DNA from: Actinoallomurus iriomotensis
Lineage (GTDB): Bacteria > Actinomycetota > Actinomycetes > Streptosporangiales > Streptosporangiaceae
Assembly (NCBI RefSeq): GCF_030269445.1
Contig: NZ_BSTJ01000003.1
Location: forward strand, 310,001-374,000
DNA length: 64,000 nt
Reading direction: 5' to 3'
The notes beneath the pieces are model-generated. The model was not told the DNA's origin. It made no database searches and saw only the letters and a list, made by a program, of their open reading frames with translations. Both the position numbers and the translations under genes were made by a program. Position 1 is the stretch's first letter, and the number at the start of each line of letters is the position of its first letter. Below, piece by piece: positions 33,757 through 42,494 of this stretch.

Positions 33757-35278
33757 GCCACGGCAGCTGGTCCGCCGGCCGTCCACGGGCGTCCGGCTGG
33801 CCCGTACGGTCACCGGCGCGGTCTTCGTCGCCTCGCTCGCGGTGGTGGTCCTGGTGTGGATCGCGGTCAGCCGCCCGTTCGACCCGCACCAGCGCCCCCC
33901 GGTGCCCGCGGTCATCGACGCGGCGACCACACGCGCGGCGGAGGAGCTGCCGGCCTACCCCGGCACGGTCGTCGCGCTGACGTACCACGCGGTGTCCGAC
34001 GACGACCACGCCGGCAGCACGCTGACCCGGCGCCTGTTCGGCCAGCACATGGCCGCGCTGGCGGCGGCGGGCTACCACACGGTCCGCCTCTCGGACGTGG
34101 AGAAGCTGATCTCGCACCAGCCGGTGCGGCTGCCCGCCAGGGCGCTGCTGCTCACCTTCGACGACGGCACGCTCACGGACTGGACGACCGTCGACCCGGT
34201 GCTGAAGAAGTACCACTTCAACGCGGTCGCGTTCCTCACCACGTCCAAGATCGTCTCGGCCGGCACCCCGTCCTACTACCTGTCCACACGGCAACTCCGG
34301 GGTCTGCGAGCGAACGGCCGCTGGGAGTTCGGCTCGCATTCCTACGCGCTGCACTCCCAGACCACGGTGCCCGGCGACCTGGCGCCGCCGATGAGCAACC
34401 GGATCCTGGTCCACGGGCACGAGGAGTCGATGTCCGCCTGGCGCTCCCGGGTCGCCGCGGACCTGGCGAAGAGCCAGGGTTTCTTCCGCCAGGTGTTCGG
34501 CCGGCCGGCGAGCGCGTTCTCCTACCCGTTCGGCGACACCGGCAGCACCGGCAACACCCCGGCCATCGCCACGGCGATGCCGGGGGTGCTCAGAGACGCC
34601 GGCTTCGGCGCGGCGTTCGTCGGCGAGAACGTGCCGACCGAGCACGTGAACGCCATCTCCGCGCAGTCCGCGCGCTGGACGCTGGAGCGCATCGGCGTAC
34701 GGGCCACCACGTCGGTGGCGGACCTGCTGGAGATGATCCGCGACGCCGTGCCGGTGGCCCCGCCGACCAGGCTGGCCGGACTGCCGTGGCTGGGCGACCT
34801 GGCGACCTGCCACCACGGGCCGGCGGCACTGGCCGTCAGCAGCGACACCTACGGCACCTGCCTGCTCAGCGGCGTCAACACCAGCCAGTGGGTGGACTAC
34901 ACACTGGTCACCACCGTGCGCGGCATCTCACGCCACGCCTCCGCCGTCATCGCGGTCCGCGACGGCGCGGGCGCCGGCCACCGGGGCCGGCTGGAGATCG
35001 TCCTCGGCGAGGGCTCGCTGGTCGTCCGCGAACAGATCGGCGACGCCTCCCGCGTCGTACTCGCCCGGACCAGGCTCGCCCCGGGCGGCGCCGTACGGGG
35101 GATCCGCATCCTCCTGCGGCGCGACACCGCCGATGTCCGTGTCGGGAGCACGCGGCATCTCAAAGTCGTCTTCGACCGCCGGCTGCACGAAGGCGGCGTG
35201 AAGTTCGCCGTCGCCGCCGACGGCGGACGGCACACGCTCGTCTACGGCTCACCACATCTGATCACCGGCACCACCTGA
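33749..35278 (+). CDS. Membrane-anchored polysaccharide deacetylase, PgaB/IcaB-like
   Basis: 509 residues from ATG 33749, overlapping the synthase by 8 bp. N-terminal anchor helix (GAVFVASLAVVVLVWIAV). CE4 domain at about 65-300: ALTYHAVSDDDHAG, LLTFDDGTLTDWT, the SHSYALH zinc-ligand segment with the five-residue His spacing seen in PgaB/IcaB, and FSYPFGDTGS. From about 345 a second, beta-rich domain (TYGTCLLSGVNTSQWVDYTLV, then RIGDA-like strands) looks like a carbohydrate-binding sandwich. PgaB/IcaB remove acetyl groups from poly-GlcNAc during export. Cognate action on the neighbour's polymer is inferred from the operon. Confidence 0.88.
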   Translation: MAEPRQLVRRPSTGVRLARTVTGAVFVASLAVVVLVWIAVSRPFDPHQRPPVPAVIDAATTRAAEELPAYPGTVVALTYHAVSDDDHAGSTLTRRLFGQHMAALAAAGYHTVRLSDVEKLISHQPVRLPARALLLTFDDGTLTDWTTVDPVLKKYHFNAVAFLTTSKIVSAGTPSYYLSTRQLRGLRANGRWEFGSHSYALHSQTTVPGDLAPPMSNRILVHGHEESMSAWRSRVAADLAKSQGFFRQVFGRPASAFSYPFGDTGSTGNTPAIATAMPGVLRDAGFGAAFVGENVPTEHVNAISAQSARWTLERIGVRATTSVADLLEMIRDAVPVAPPTRLAGLPWLGDLATCHHGPAALAVSSDTYGTCLLSGVNTSQWVDYTLVTTVRGISRHASAVIAVRDGAGAGHRGRLEIVLGEGSLVVREQIGDASRVVLARTRLAPGGAVRGIRILLRRDTADVRVGSTRHLKVVFDRRLHEGGVKFAVAADGGRHTLVYGSPHLITGTT

Positions 35279-35292
35279 CAGGGAGACCGTTC

Positions 35293-36624
35293 ATGTCCCC
35301 TCCGGCATCCCTTCGACTCGCGACACTGGGCGCCCTCGCCCTGCTCGCGTTCCTGATCCCCTGCCTGCCGCGCGCGGCGCACGCGGACACGCACACCACC
35401 GTCTCGCTCACCTTCGACGACGGCATCAAGGACCAGTTCACCAACGCGCGGCCGCTGCTGCAGTCGCACGGCATGCACGGCACCTTCTACATCATCAGCG
35501 GCCAGACCAACCTGAGCGGCTACATGTCGAAGGACGACATCTCCGCGCTCGCCGCCGACGGCGACGAGATCGGCGGCCACACGGTCGACCATCCGGACCT
35601 GACCACCCTGTCCTCCGACGACGTCAAGCGTGAGATCTGCAACGACCGGGTCACCCTGTTGAACTGGGGCTTCACGGCCAAGAACTTCGCCTACCCGTTC
35701 GGCTCGGCCAACACGTCGGTGGAGCAGGCCGCCGCGTACTGCGGCTACAACAGCGCCCGCACGGTCGGCGGAGTGGTCTCGCCCGGCTCGTGCGACGGCT
35801 GCGGGTACGCCGAGACGATCCCGCCCGCCGACCCGTACTACACGCAGACGCCCGACTCGATCCAGACCAGCACGAGCCTCGCGCAGATGAAGGGACTCGT
35901 CACCCAGGCCGAGCAGCACGGCGGCGGCTGGGTGCAGCTCGTCATCCACCACGTCTGCGACGGGTGCGACAACCAGTACGCGGTCTCGCCGAGCGAGCTG
36001 TCGGACTTCCTGGACTGGCTCGCGCCCCGGTCGGCCGCCGGGACGGTCGTCAAGACCGTCGACCAGGTGATCGGCGGCACCTTGAAGCCCGGCGTGAACG
36101 GGCCGCCGCTCAACCCGCCGACCAGCGGGAACCTGGTGCAGAACCCCTCGCTGGAGAGCGCCGTGGGCAGCGTGCCGCGCTGCTTCCAGTACGGCGGGTA
36201 CGGCACGAACACCTTCGCCTGGACCCGGTCCACCGACGCGCACACGGGCGCGTACTCCCAGAAGCTCGCCGTGACCGCCTGGACCAGCGGTGACCGGAAA
36301 CTGGTCACAACGCAGGACGCCAACACGTGCGCGCCGGTCGCCACTCCGGGCCACACCTACACGTCCTCCATCTGGTACAAGGGCAGCTGGGCGGCCGGCG
36401 TCGAGGTCAAGCTGACGCTCTACTACCGCACCACGGCGGGCACCTGGGTGTACTGGACGAGCGGCCCGGCCGTGCCGGCCACCACCACCTGGACCAGCAC
36501 GCCCGCCTTCACCAGCCCACCGGCGCCCGCGGGCGCCACGGGCCTCAGCGTCGGACTGTCCCTCGCCGGCACCGGGACGATCTACACCGACGACTACAAC
36601 GTCACCGACACGGCGAATCCATGA
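35293..36624 (+). CDS. Secreted polysaccharide deacetylase with C-terminal carbohydrate-binding module
   Basis: 443 residues from ATG 35293, with GGGAGA upstream. Sec signal peptide ending AAHA. CE4 domain 35-260: VSLTFDDGIKDQFTNA, IGGHTVDHPDLTTL (HxxxH zinc ligands), FAYPFGSANTS, and the late HHVCDGCDN. Paired cysteines (CDGC twice, plus CGYN) suggest disulfides. After a Pro-rich hinge, about residues 275-443 form a beta-sandwich module of CBM type (NLVQNPSLES, FAWTRSTDAHTG, VSLSLAGTG), as in secreted actinomycete glycan enzymes. It is the extracellular, soluble deacetylase of the operon. It overlaps the next gene by ATGA. Confidence 0.92.
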   Translation: MSPPASLRLATLGALALLAFLIPCLPRAAHADTHTTVSLTFDDGIKDQFTNARPLLQSHGMHGTFYIISGQTNLSGYMSKDDISALAADGDEIGGHTVDHPDLTTLSSDDVKREICNDRVTLLNWGFTAKNFAYPFGSANTSVEQAAAYCGYNSARTVGGVVSPGSCDGCGYAETIPPADPYYTQTPDSIQTSTSLAQMKGLVTQAEQHGGGWVQLVIHHVCDGCDNQYAVSPSELSDFLDWLAPRSAAGTVVKTVDQVIGGTLKPGVNGPPLNPPTSGNLVQNPSLESAVGSVPRCFQYGGYGTNTFAWTRSTDAHTGAYSQKLAVTAWTSGDRKLVTTQDANTCAPVATPGHTYTSSIWYKGSWAAGVEVKLTLYYRTTAGTWVYWTSGPAVPATTTWTSTPAFTSPPAPAGATGLSVGLSLAGTGTIYTDDYNVTDTANP

Positions 36625-37349
36625 CCGGACGGAGGACTCTCGTAGAGCTCGGGGTGGGGGTGGGCTTCCTGGCCCTCACCTCGGCGCTCGCCGTGAACGT
36701 ACTGACACCACCGGCCAAGCCCGTCGAACGGGCCCGCCGGATCGTGACCAACGCGATGCTGCAGCAGGCGAGCACCGGCAACCGCTGTGCCCGCGGACGG
36801 GTCGCGCTCACCTTCGACGACGGCCCCGATATTTACACTCCGCAGATCCTCCGGGTCCTCGCCGCGTACCGGGTGCATGCCACCTTCTTCGTCATGGGCA
36901 AGAAGGCGACCGCGCGGCCCGACCTCATCCGGGCGGAGATCGGGGCCGGGCATCTCGTGGAGAACCACAGCTGGGACCACCCGCACATGGCGGACCTGGA
37001 TCCGGCCCAGATCCGGTGGCAGCTCGCGGCCACCCAGCACGCGGTCACGGCCGCCGGGGCGCCCGCGCCCGAGCTGTTCCGGCCACCGTTCGGCAACACC
37101 AACGCCCAGGTCGACACGACGGCCAAGACGCTCGGGATGCGCGTCATCCGCTGGTCGATCGACACCAACGACTGGCGCGGCCGCGCGCCGGGCGACATCG
37201 CGGCCTCCGTCATCGACCAGGTGGTCCCCGGTTCGGTGGTGCTGATGCACGACGGCGTGCGTCAGTCCGCGGCCACCGTCCAGGCACTGCCCACGATCAT
37301 CCGCAGTCTGCGGGCCCGTGGGTTCTGCACCGCTCTCGCCACCGGCTGA
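36621..37349 (+). CDS. Polysaccharide deacetylase, NodB-type
   Basis: 242 residues from ATG 36621. N-terminal membrane anchor (LVELGVGVGFLALTSALAV). Compact NodB domain: VALTFDDGPDIYTP, LVENHSWDHPHMADL (HxxxH), LFRPPFGNTNAQ, VIRWSIDTNDW and VVLMHDG. The full motif set makes it a probably active zinc deacetylase. It is the third, smallest deacetylase of the operon and the only one of the standard chitooligosaccharide/peptidoglycan deacetylase type, so its substrate may be different from that of the other two. Confidence 0.93.
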   Translation: MTGRRTLVELGVGVGFLALTSALAVNVLTPPAKPVERARRIVTNAMLQQASTGNRCARGRVALTFDDGPDIYTPQILRVLAAYRVHATFFVMGKKATARPDLIRAEIGAGHLVENHSWDHPHMADLDPAQIRWQLAATQHAVTAAGAPAPELFRPPFGNTNAQVDTTAKTLGMRVIRWSIDTNDWRGRAPGDIAASVIDQVVPGSVVLMHDGVRQSAATVQALPTIIRSLRARGFCTALATG

Positions 37350-37370
37350 TCAGGGGAACGTGAGACCAAC

Positions 37371-38228
37371 GTGAGACCACAGAGCCATGGAGCCGACCAG
37401 CCGCCGCGGCTCCGGCTGGCGCCCGCGCCTCCCGCGTCGCCGGACCCGCCACGCCGGGGGCGGGGGCGCGTCCTGGTCACCGCCGCCGCCGCGCTCGTCC
37501 TCGCGGGCACGGCGGCCGGCGTGGCGTTCGGCCGGCCGCGGCCGGCGCTCTTCGCTCCCGACCTTTCCGGGCCGGACCGGCTGGTGACCAACGAGTACAC
37601 CCACTGGAACCCGGGGGCGCGGGACGGCCGCAGGTCCAAGGACTGGGACGTCACCAGCGGCTCGCTGTTCGTCCGCGACGGCGTGGCCTGGTCCGGCAGT
37701 CCCGACCGGGCCACGCCGAACGCCGCCTCCTCCAACGGGAGCGGATCGAGCGTGTTCCGGATGACCACCCGCCGCCACGACTTCGGCGACGTGACGGTCT
37801 CGCTGAACCTGCGCAACCTCGGGCTGACCTCCTCCGGGCGCGCCGCCCCGTCCGAGATCGACGGAGTGCACGTCTTCCTGCGCTGGCAGAGCCCGGCCGA
37901 GCTGTACGTGGTCTCGCTCAACCGGCGCGACGACCTCGTCGTGATCAAGAAGAAACGGCCCGGCGGGACCACGAACGGCGGCACGTACGTCACGCTCGGC
38001 CAGACGCGTTACGCCGTGCCGTACGGCGCGTGGCAGCGGTTCGCCGTGCGGATCCGGACGTCCGGCGGCGACCTCGTCGCCATCAGCGTCCGGCACGGTG
38101 ACCGCGAGGTGCTCTCGGCGGTGGACGACGGCGCCGAGGGCCCGGCCATCCTCGCCCGCGGCGCGGTCGGGCTGCGCGGCGACAACTGTGACTTCGAGTT
38201 CAAGGACTTCCGCGTCACCCACGCCTGA
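37371..38228 (+). CDS. Membrane-anchored lectin-like (concanavalin-fold) protein
   Basis: 285 residues from GTG 37371. Pro-rich cytoplasmic head, one membrane helix (VLVTAAAALVLAGTAAGVAF, about 34-54), then a beta-jelly-roll domain with SGSLFVRDGVAWSG, FGDVTVSLNLRNLGL, VHVFLRWQSPAELYVVSLNR, WQRFAVRIRTSGGDLVAISV and GAVGLRGDNCDFEFKDFRV. This is the LamG/DUF1080-like architecture of glycan-binding or 3-keto-glycoside hydrolase-like domains. It is the last gene of the operon and may hold the polymer at the surface. Its 3' end overlaps the convergent oxidase by 14 bp. Confidence 0.75.
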   Translation: MRPQSHGADQPPRLRLAPAPPASPDPPRRGRGRVLVTAAAALVLAGTAAGVAFGRPRPALFAPDLSGPDRLVTNEYTHWNPGARDGRRSKDWDVTSGSLFVRDGVAWSGSPDRATPNAASSNGSGSSVFRMTTRRHDFGDVTVSLNLRNLGLTSSGRAAPSEIDGVHVFLRWQSPAELYVVSLNRRDDLVVIKKKRPGGTTNGGTYVTLGQTRYAVPYGAWQRFAVRIRTSGGDLVAISVRHGDREVLSAVDDGAEGPAILARGAVGLRGDNCDFEFKDFRVTHA

Positions 38229-39624
38229 GGGAGGCCGTCGCCTCGGCCGGTGGGATGTTGTGGTTCAGGCGGAACAGGTTCGCCGGGTCGTAGCCGGCCT
38301 TCAGCTCGGCGAGCCGCCGGTGGTCCGCCGGCTCGTACGCCTCGCGCACCTGGTCCGCGGTCCCGTCGCCGTAGATGAAGTTGAGGGAGCGGCCGCCGGC
38401 GCTCCACGGCTCCATCGCGTCGAACACCCGCCGGTGCGCGGCGCGTACGACGTCGAGGCCGGCCCCGGTCAGGGGCGACAGGACGCGCAGGATGAACCGC
38501 GCGTCCCGGTACCCGACCGCGTTCGGCACGCCGGGCGTACGGGCGAGCGCGCCGCCCAGGTGACGCAGGTCGACCACGCACGGCACCGGCGCGCCCGGAC
38601 CGGCCAGCTCGTGCACGGTGCGCACGGCCCGGTCGTCGAGGTCGCGCAGCAGAAGGTTGGACCCGGAGTACCCGTGCGGCTCGGCCGGGTCGTTGTAGAT
38701 CGAGCCACCCTCGGCGTACGGCAGTTCGGCGAGGGTGTCGCGCAGCGGCGTGCCGGCGGTCCGCAGCGGCGCGACGAGCCGCTCCCCCTCGGCCGCGTCG
38801 CCGAGATGGGCGATGCGCACATGCGTGATGTGCCGGCCCCGCATCGGTTCCGGCACGCCCGGCACGTCCGGGAACGGGATCATCCCCACTGAGGCGGTCA
38901 TCGTCTCGGGCACCGTGGCCGTCCAGCTCCGGAAGGCCTCCAGCACGTCCACCGCCTGGTCGGCGGGGAAGAACAGACCGCCGCCGTACAGCCGGTCGAC
39001 CGGCACGAGACCGACGCGCATCCCGGTCACCACGCCGAAGTTGTCCCGGCCGCCGCGCAGCGCCCAGAACAGGTCCGGCTCGCTGTCGGCGGTGACGTGC
39101 CGCAGCCGGCCGTCGGGCGTGACGACGTCGAGCGCCCGTACGTGGTCCGCGGCGTACCCGTACGCGCGGGCCAGCAGCCCGAGCCCGCCGCCGAGCGTGT
39201 AACCGACCGCGCCGGTGTGCGGCGCGCTGCCGTTCAGCGGCGCGAGCCCGTACGGGGTGGTCGCGCGCAGGACCTGGTCCCAGCGGGCGCCCGCCTCGAT
39301 CCAGGCCGTACGCGCGCCGGGGTCCACCGTGACCCCGGTCATCCGGCGCGTGCCGATCAGCAGGCCGCCTTCGGCGGGGACGGACAGCCCGTGCCCGGTC
39401 GCCTGCACCGCCACCGGAAGCGCAAGGGCGGCGGCGTACGCCACGGCCGCCTGGACGTCGGCCGCTCCCGTCGCACCGACGGCCACGGCGGGCCGGTGCC
39501 GCCAGGCGGTCTGGAAGCCGTTCCGTTCGGCGTCGTACGCCTCGTCGCCGGGCACCAGCACCGGTCCGCGCACCCGCTCCCTGAGCGCGGCGAGCATGTC
39601 GATGGATCCCTCTGGATGAGTCAC
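38215..39624 (-). CDS. FAD-linked oxidase, berberine-bridge-enzyme family
   Basis: 469 residues from GTG 39624 (TH PEGSIDMLAALRERV follows); the ATG nine codons on is an alternative. FAD-binding PP-loop with ATGHGLSVPAEGGLLIGTRRM and GAVGYTLGGGLGLLARAYG; the position where a His would bind FAD 8alpha is in TGHG. Substrate domain with RGGRDNFGVVTGMRVGLVPV, and C-terminal BBE segment with LFRLNHNIPP. The family oxidises sugars, alkaloids or polyketides with oxygen. It is divergent from the LysR gene, which probably controls it. Confidence 0.9.
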   Translation of the reverse strand: MTHPEGSIDMLAALRERVRGPVLVPGDEAYDAERNGFQTAWRHRPAVAVGATGAADVQAAVAYAAALALPVAVQATGHGLSVPAEGGLLIGTRRMTGVTVDPGARTAWIEAGARWDQVLRATTPYGLAPLNGSAPHTGAVGYTLGGGLGLLARAYGYAADHVRALDVVTPDGRLRHVTADSEPDLFWALRGGRDNFGVVTGMRVGLVPVDRLYGGGLFFPADQAVDVLEAFRSWTATVPETMTASVGMIPFPDVPGVPEPMRGRHITHVRIAHLGDAAEGERLVAPLRTAGTPLRDTLAELPYAEGGSIYNDPAEPHGYSGSNLLLRDLDDRAVRTVHELAGPGAPVPCVVDLRHLGGALARTPGVPNAVGYRDARFILRVLSPLTGAGLDVVRAAHRRVFDAMEPWSAGGRSLNFIYGDGTADQVREAYEPADHRRLAELKAGYDPANLFRLNHNIPPAEATASLRRG

Positions 39625-39694
39625 CCGTCCACCGTGGCCGTCCGCGAGCCATAAGTCCAAGAGCTGGTTCGTCTGGCGGCTAGCATCATTCGTT

Positions 39695-40654
39695 ATGGAG
39701 CTTCGGCAGCTTGAGTACTTCGTGACGGTGGTCGAGGAGGCGAACTTCACGCGTGCCGCCGAGCGGCTGCACGTGGCGCAGCCCGGCGTGAGTGCGCAGA
39801 TCCGGCGGCTGGAGCGGGAGCTCGGCGAAGAACTGCTCGACCGCTCGGGCCGTACGGTCCGCCTGACGGAGGTGGGGGCCGCGGTGCTGCCGTACGCGCG
39901 GGCGGCGCTGGAGGCGGTCTCCGGTGCCCGCGACGCGGCGGCGGAGTTCACCGGGCTGGTGCGCGGGCACGTCACCATCGGCATGGTGTCCTCGGCCGCC
40001 ACGCATGACGTGGACCTGCCCGGGCTGCTGGCGGAGTTCCACCGGCGTCACCCGGCGGTGGAGATCACGCTGTCCGAGGCGGGCTCGGGTCCCCTGCTCG
40101 GCGCGCTGCGCGCCGGCCGGATCGACGTGGCGTTCGCCGGCCTGGCGGCGGACCCGCCTCCGGGCGTCGACGTCCAGGTCATCACCGACGAGCCGCTCGT
40201 CGCCATCGTCGGCCGGGACGACCCGCTGGCCGGTACGGAGACGATGACGCTGCGGTCACTCGCTTCGCGGCCGCTCATGTGCCTGCCTCCCGGCACCGGC
40301 ATCCGCGCCTGCGTGGACGACGCCTTCGGCGCGGCGGGGCACCGGCCGCGCTTCGTGTTCGAGGCGGGCGACCCGCGGTTCCTCGCCGCGCTGGCCGCCC
40401 AGGGGCTCGGCGTCGCCGTCCTGCCGGAGTCGATCATGGGTGGCCGGGAGGACGCGCTGCACGCGATCCGGCTGCGGCCCGCGGTCCGCGGGCGCCTGGT
40501 GTTCGCGTGGCGGTCCGAGGGCCCGGTCGGCCCGGCGGCGCGGACGTTCGTGCGGCACGCCCGTACGTCGCTGGCGGCGCGCTTCCCCCTAAGGCCTGTC
40601 TCGAAGTCCCCGTCCGTAGTAGGACAGCGGGGCTTTGAGACAGGCCCTGGATGA
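39695..40654 (+). CDS. LysR-family transcriptional regulator
   Basis: 319 residues. Winged HTH at 1-60 (MELRQLEYFVTVVEEANFTRAAERLHVAQPGVSAQIRRLE) and a periplasmic-binding-type effector domain at 92-295 (GHVTIGMVSSAAT, RIDVAFAGLA, QGLGVAVLPESI). The last 20 residues (after SLAARFP) are encoded by a copy of a dispersed hairpin repeat, so the original stop was probably nearer 40590 and the repeat has extended the protein. The 70-bp divergent gap contains CCATAA and TTATGG near the two starts and should hold the LysR site. Likely activator of the flavin oxidase. Confidence 0.9.
   Translation: MELRQLEYFVTVVEEANFTRAAERLHVAQPGVSAQIRRLERELGEELLDRSGRTVRLTEVGAAVLPYARAALEAVSGARDAAAEFTGLVRGHVTIGMVSSAATHDVDLPGLLAEFHRRHPAVEITLSEAGSGPLLGALRAGRIDVAFAGLAADPPPGVDVQVITDEPLVAIVGRDDPLAGTETMTLRSLASRPLMCLPPGTGIRACVDDAFGAAGHRPRFVFEAGDPRFLAALAAQGLGVAVLPESIMGGREDALHAIRLRPAVRGRLVFAWRSEGPVGPAARTFVRHARTSLAARFPLRPVSKSPSVVGQRGFETGPG
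40593..40646. repeat. Dispersed hairpin repeat, copy 2
   Basis: Arms GGCCTGTCTCGAA (40593-40605) and TTTGAGACAGGCC (40634-40646) with an inner CCCCG/CGGGG pair; the same arms and inner pair occur at 5258-5304. Unlike copy 1, this copy lies inside a reading frame and supplies the C-terminus of the LysR protein. It also stands as a terminator between the LysR gene and the convergent ABC ATPase gene. Confidence 0.8.
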
Positions 40655-40708
40655 GCCAGGGCCCGCCGGAGCGTGGTCGCGTCCGGCGGGCCCTGAGATC
40701 GGGGGTGA

Positions 40709-41905
40709 TCAGTCGGTGATGGACAGACCCGTCTGGGGGTCGAAGAAGTGCAGGCTGCGGTTGTCGACGGCCAGCTCGATCTTCTGCCCGGCCTCGACGC
40801 GCGCCCGGGCGTTGACGCGGGCGGTCCACAGCGCCTTGTTGTCCGACAGCGGCAGTGACGCGCCCTCGTCGCCGTCGGTGGCGTCCTGCGCGAGGTCGGC
40901 GGCGTCCTTGTGCTGTACGGGCGGCGCGTCGATCGAGAAGATGACGTTGATCTCGCTGCCCAGCTCCTCGGTCAGGTCGGCCGTGGCCTGGATCCGCGCC
41001 CGGTCGTTGCTGGCGTGGGCGGAGTCCTCGAAGTCGGAGGGACGCACGCCGAGGATGATGTCCCGGTCGAAGTAGCCGTCGAGGCCCGGCCGCGCCGACA
41101 GCGTCTCCTCCGGAATCGGCAGCTTGTACCCGGCGAAGGTCACGTGCGGACCGTCGTCGCGGACCAGCTTGGCGCCCACGAAGTTCATCGCGGGCGAGCC
41201 GATGAAGCCGGCGACGAACAGGTTCACCGGGTTGTCGAACAGCCGCTGGGGCGTGTCGACCTGCTGGAGCTTGCCCTCGCGCAGCACGCAGACGCGGTCG
41301 CCCAGGGTCATGGCCTCGACCTGGTCGTGCGTGACGTACACCGTCGTGACGCCCAGGCGCTCGTGCAGCTGGCCCAGGGAGGCACGCATCGAGACGCGGA
41401 GCTTGGCGTCGAGGTTGGACAGCGGCTCGTCCATCAGGAACGCCTGCGGCTCGCGGACGATCGCCCGGCCCATCGCGACGCGCTGCCGCTGACCACCGGA
41501 CAGGTTGCGGGGCTTGCGCTCCAGGAACTCGGTGAGGCCGAGGACCTCGGCGACCTCGTCCACGCGCTTGCGGATCTCCGCCTTGGGCACCTTGCGGAGC
41601 GTCAGCCCGAATCCGATGTTCTGGCGCACCGACAGGTGCGGGTACAGCGCATAGCTCTGGAACACCATCGCGACGTCGCGGTCACGCGCCGGCGTCCGGT
41701 TCATGACCCGGTCACCGATCCGGAGCTCACCGCCGGTGATCTCCTCAAGTCCGGCGACCATGCGCAGTGCCGTCGACTTGCCGCACCCGGACGGCCCGAC
41801 GAGCACCATGAACTCACCGTCCTTGATCTCCAGGCTCAATGAGTCCACGGCCTTGTTGCCGGCCGGGTAGGTCTTGTCAAGGCGATCCAGCGTGATCGCA
41901 GTCAT
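40709..41905 (-). CDS. Carbohydrate ABC importer ATPase, UgpC/MsiK-like
   Basis: 398 residues from ATG 41905 (MTAITLDRLDKTYPAGNKAV). ATP domain: GPSGCGKSTALR (Walker A), LSGGQRQRVAMGRAI (signature), AFLMDEPLSNLDAK (Walker B), VYVTHDQVEAM (H loop). From about 240 a TOBE/MalK regulatory domain (FIGSPAMNFVGAKLV, ILGVRPSDFED). A long acidic insert near 325-345 (HKDAADLAQDATDGDE). In streptomycetes one MsiK serves many sugar importers. The permeases and binding proteins lie 1.6 kb further on, beyond two unrelated genes. Confidence 0.93.
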   Translation of the reverse strand: MTAITLDRLDKTYPAGNKAVDSLSLEIKDGEFMVLVGPSGCGKSTALRMVAGLEEITGGELRIGDRVMNRTPARDRDVAMVFQSYALYPHLSVRQNIGFGLTLRKVPKAEIRKRVDEVAEVLGLTEFLERKPRNLSGGQRQRVAMGRAIVREPQAFLMDEPLSNLDAKLRVSMRASLGQLHERLGVTTVYVTHDQVEAMTLGDRVCVLREGKLQQVDTPQRLFDNPVNLFVAGFIGSPAMNFVGAKLVRDDGPHVTFAGYKLPIPEETLSARPGLDGYFDRDIILGVRPSDFEDSAHASNDRARIQATADLTEELGSEINVIFSIDAPPVQHKDAADLAQDATDGDEGASLPLSDNKALWTARVNARARVEAGQKIELAVDNRSLHFFDPQTGLSITD

Positions 41906-42008
41906 AGGGACGGTCTCCTTTCGAGCGGGCCGCGGCCGAGATACGAGTTGGGGGTGGCGGCCCAGAAGCAAGGCGGATAAATAGGGGTGTCGGCGAATGA
42001 CGTGCCGA

Positions 42009-42494
42009 CTACTTTCGATCAACAGCGTTGAAACGCGTGGGCCCGGCGCCGGGCGGGACATCCCAGTGGATCTCCGCCCAGGACACCTGGCCGCCGTTCT
42101 CCGGCCCGCGGCCGGATCGGTCGGCGAGCATCTGGATGATGCCCAGCCCCCGGCCGCGTTCGTCCTCCGCGGCCGCGGGCCCCGGCTCGGCCCAGGAGGG
42201 GCTGCCCAGGTCGGCGACCTCGACTCGGGCCCATCCGGCGCGGCCCCGGATCCGGAGGGTCACCAGGGAGCCCGCCTCACCACTCGGTGTGTGGCGGATG
42301 GCGTTGGTCATGAGCTCGCTGGTGACGAGCTCGATGTCGTCGCAGCGAGGCGAGTGCTCGAGCGCCGCACGGACGAGTCCGCGCGCGACCGCCACGATGG
42401 CGGGAACGCCCGGGACCGAGATGCGCCAGTCGATGACGGCGTCCCGGCCACGAGAGTCGTCGTTGGGTGCGTCGGTGGGTTGGGTCCGGCTCAT
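42009..42494 (-). CDS. RsbW-like ATP-binding regulatory protein
   Basis: 161 residues from ATG 42494 (MSRTQPTDAPND); the frame is open to 42740 but the leader is low-complexity. HATPase_c of the anti-sigma-factor kinase type: N box ELVTSELMTNAIRHTPSG, G1 VADLGSPSW, G2 RGRGLGIIQMLADR. These stand-alone ATPases are greatly expanded in streptomycetes, many acting in partner-switching networks or with unknown partners; no sigma factor or anti-anti-sigma gene is beside it. A His/Asp pattern for kinase activity is not clear. Regulated partner unknown. Confidence 0.88.
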   Translation of the reverse strand: MSRTQPTDAPNDDSRGRDAVIDWRISVPGVPAIVAVARGLVRAALEHSPRCDDIELVTSELMTNAIRHTPSGEAGSLVTLRIRGRAGWARVEVADLGSPSWAEPGPAAAEDERGRGLGIIQMLADRSGRGPENGGQVSWAEIHWDVPPGAGPTRFNAVDRK

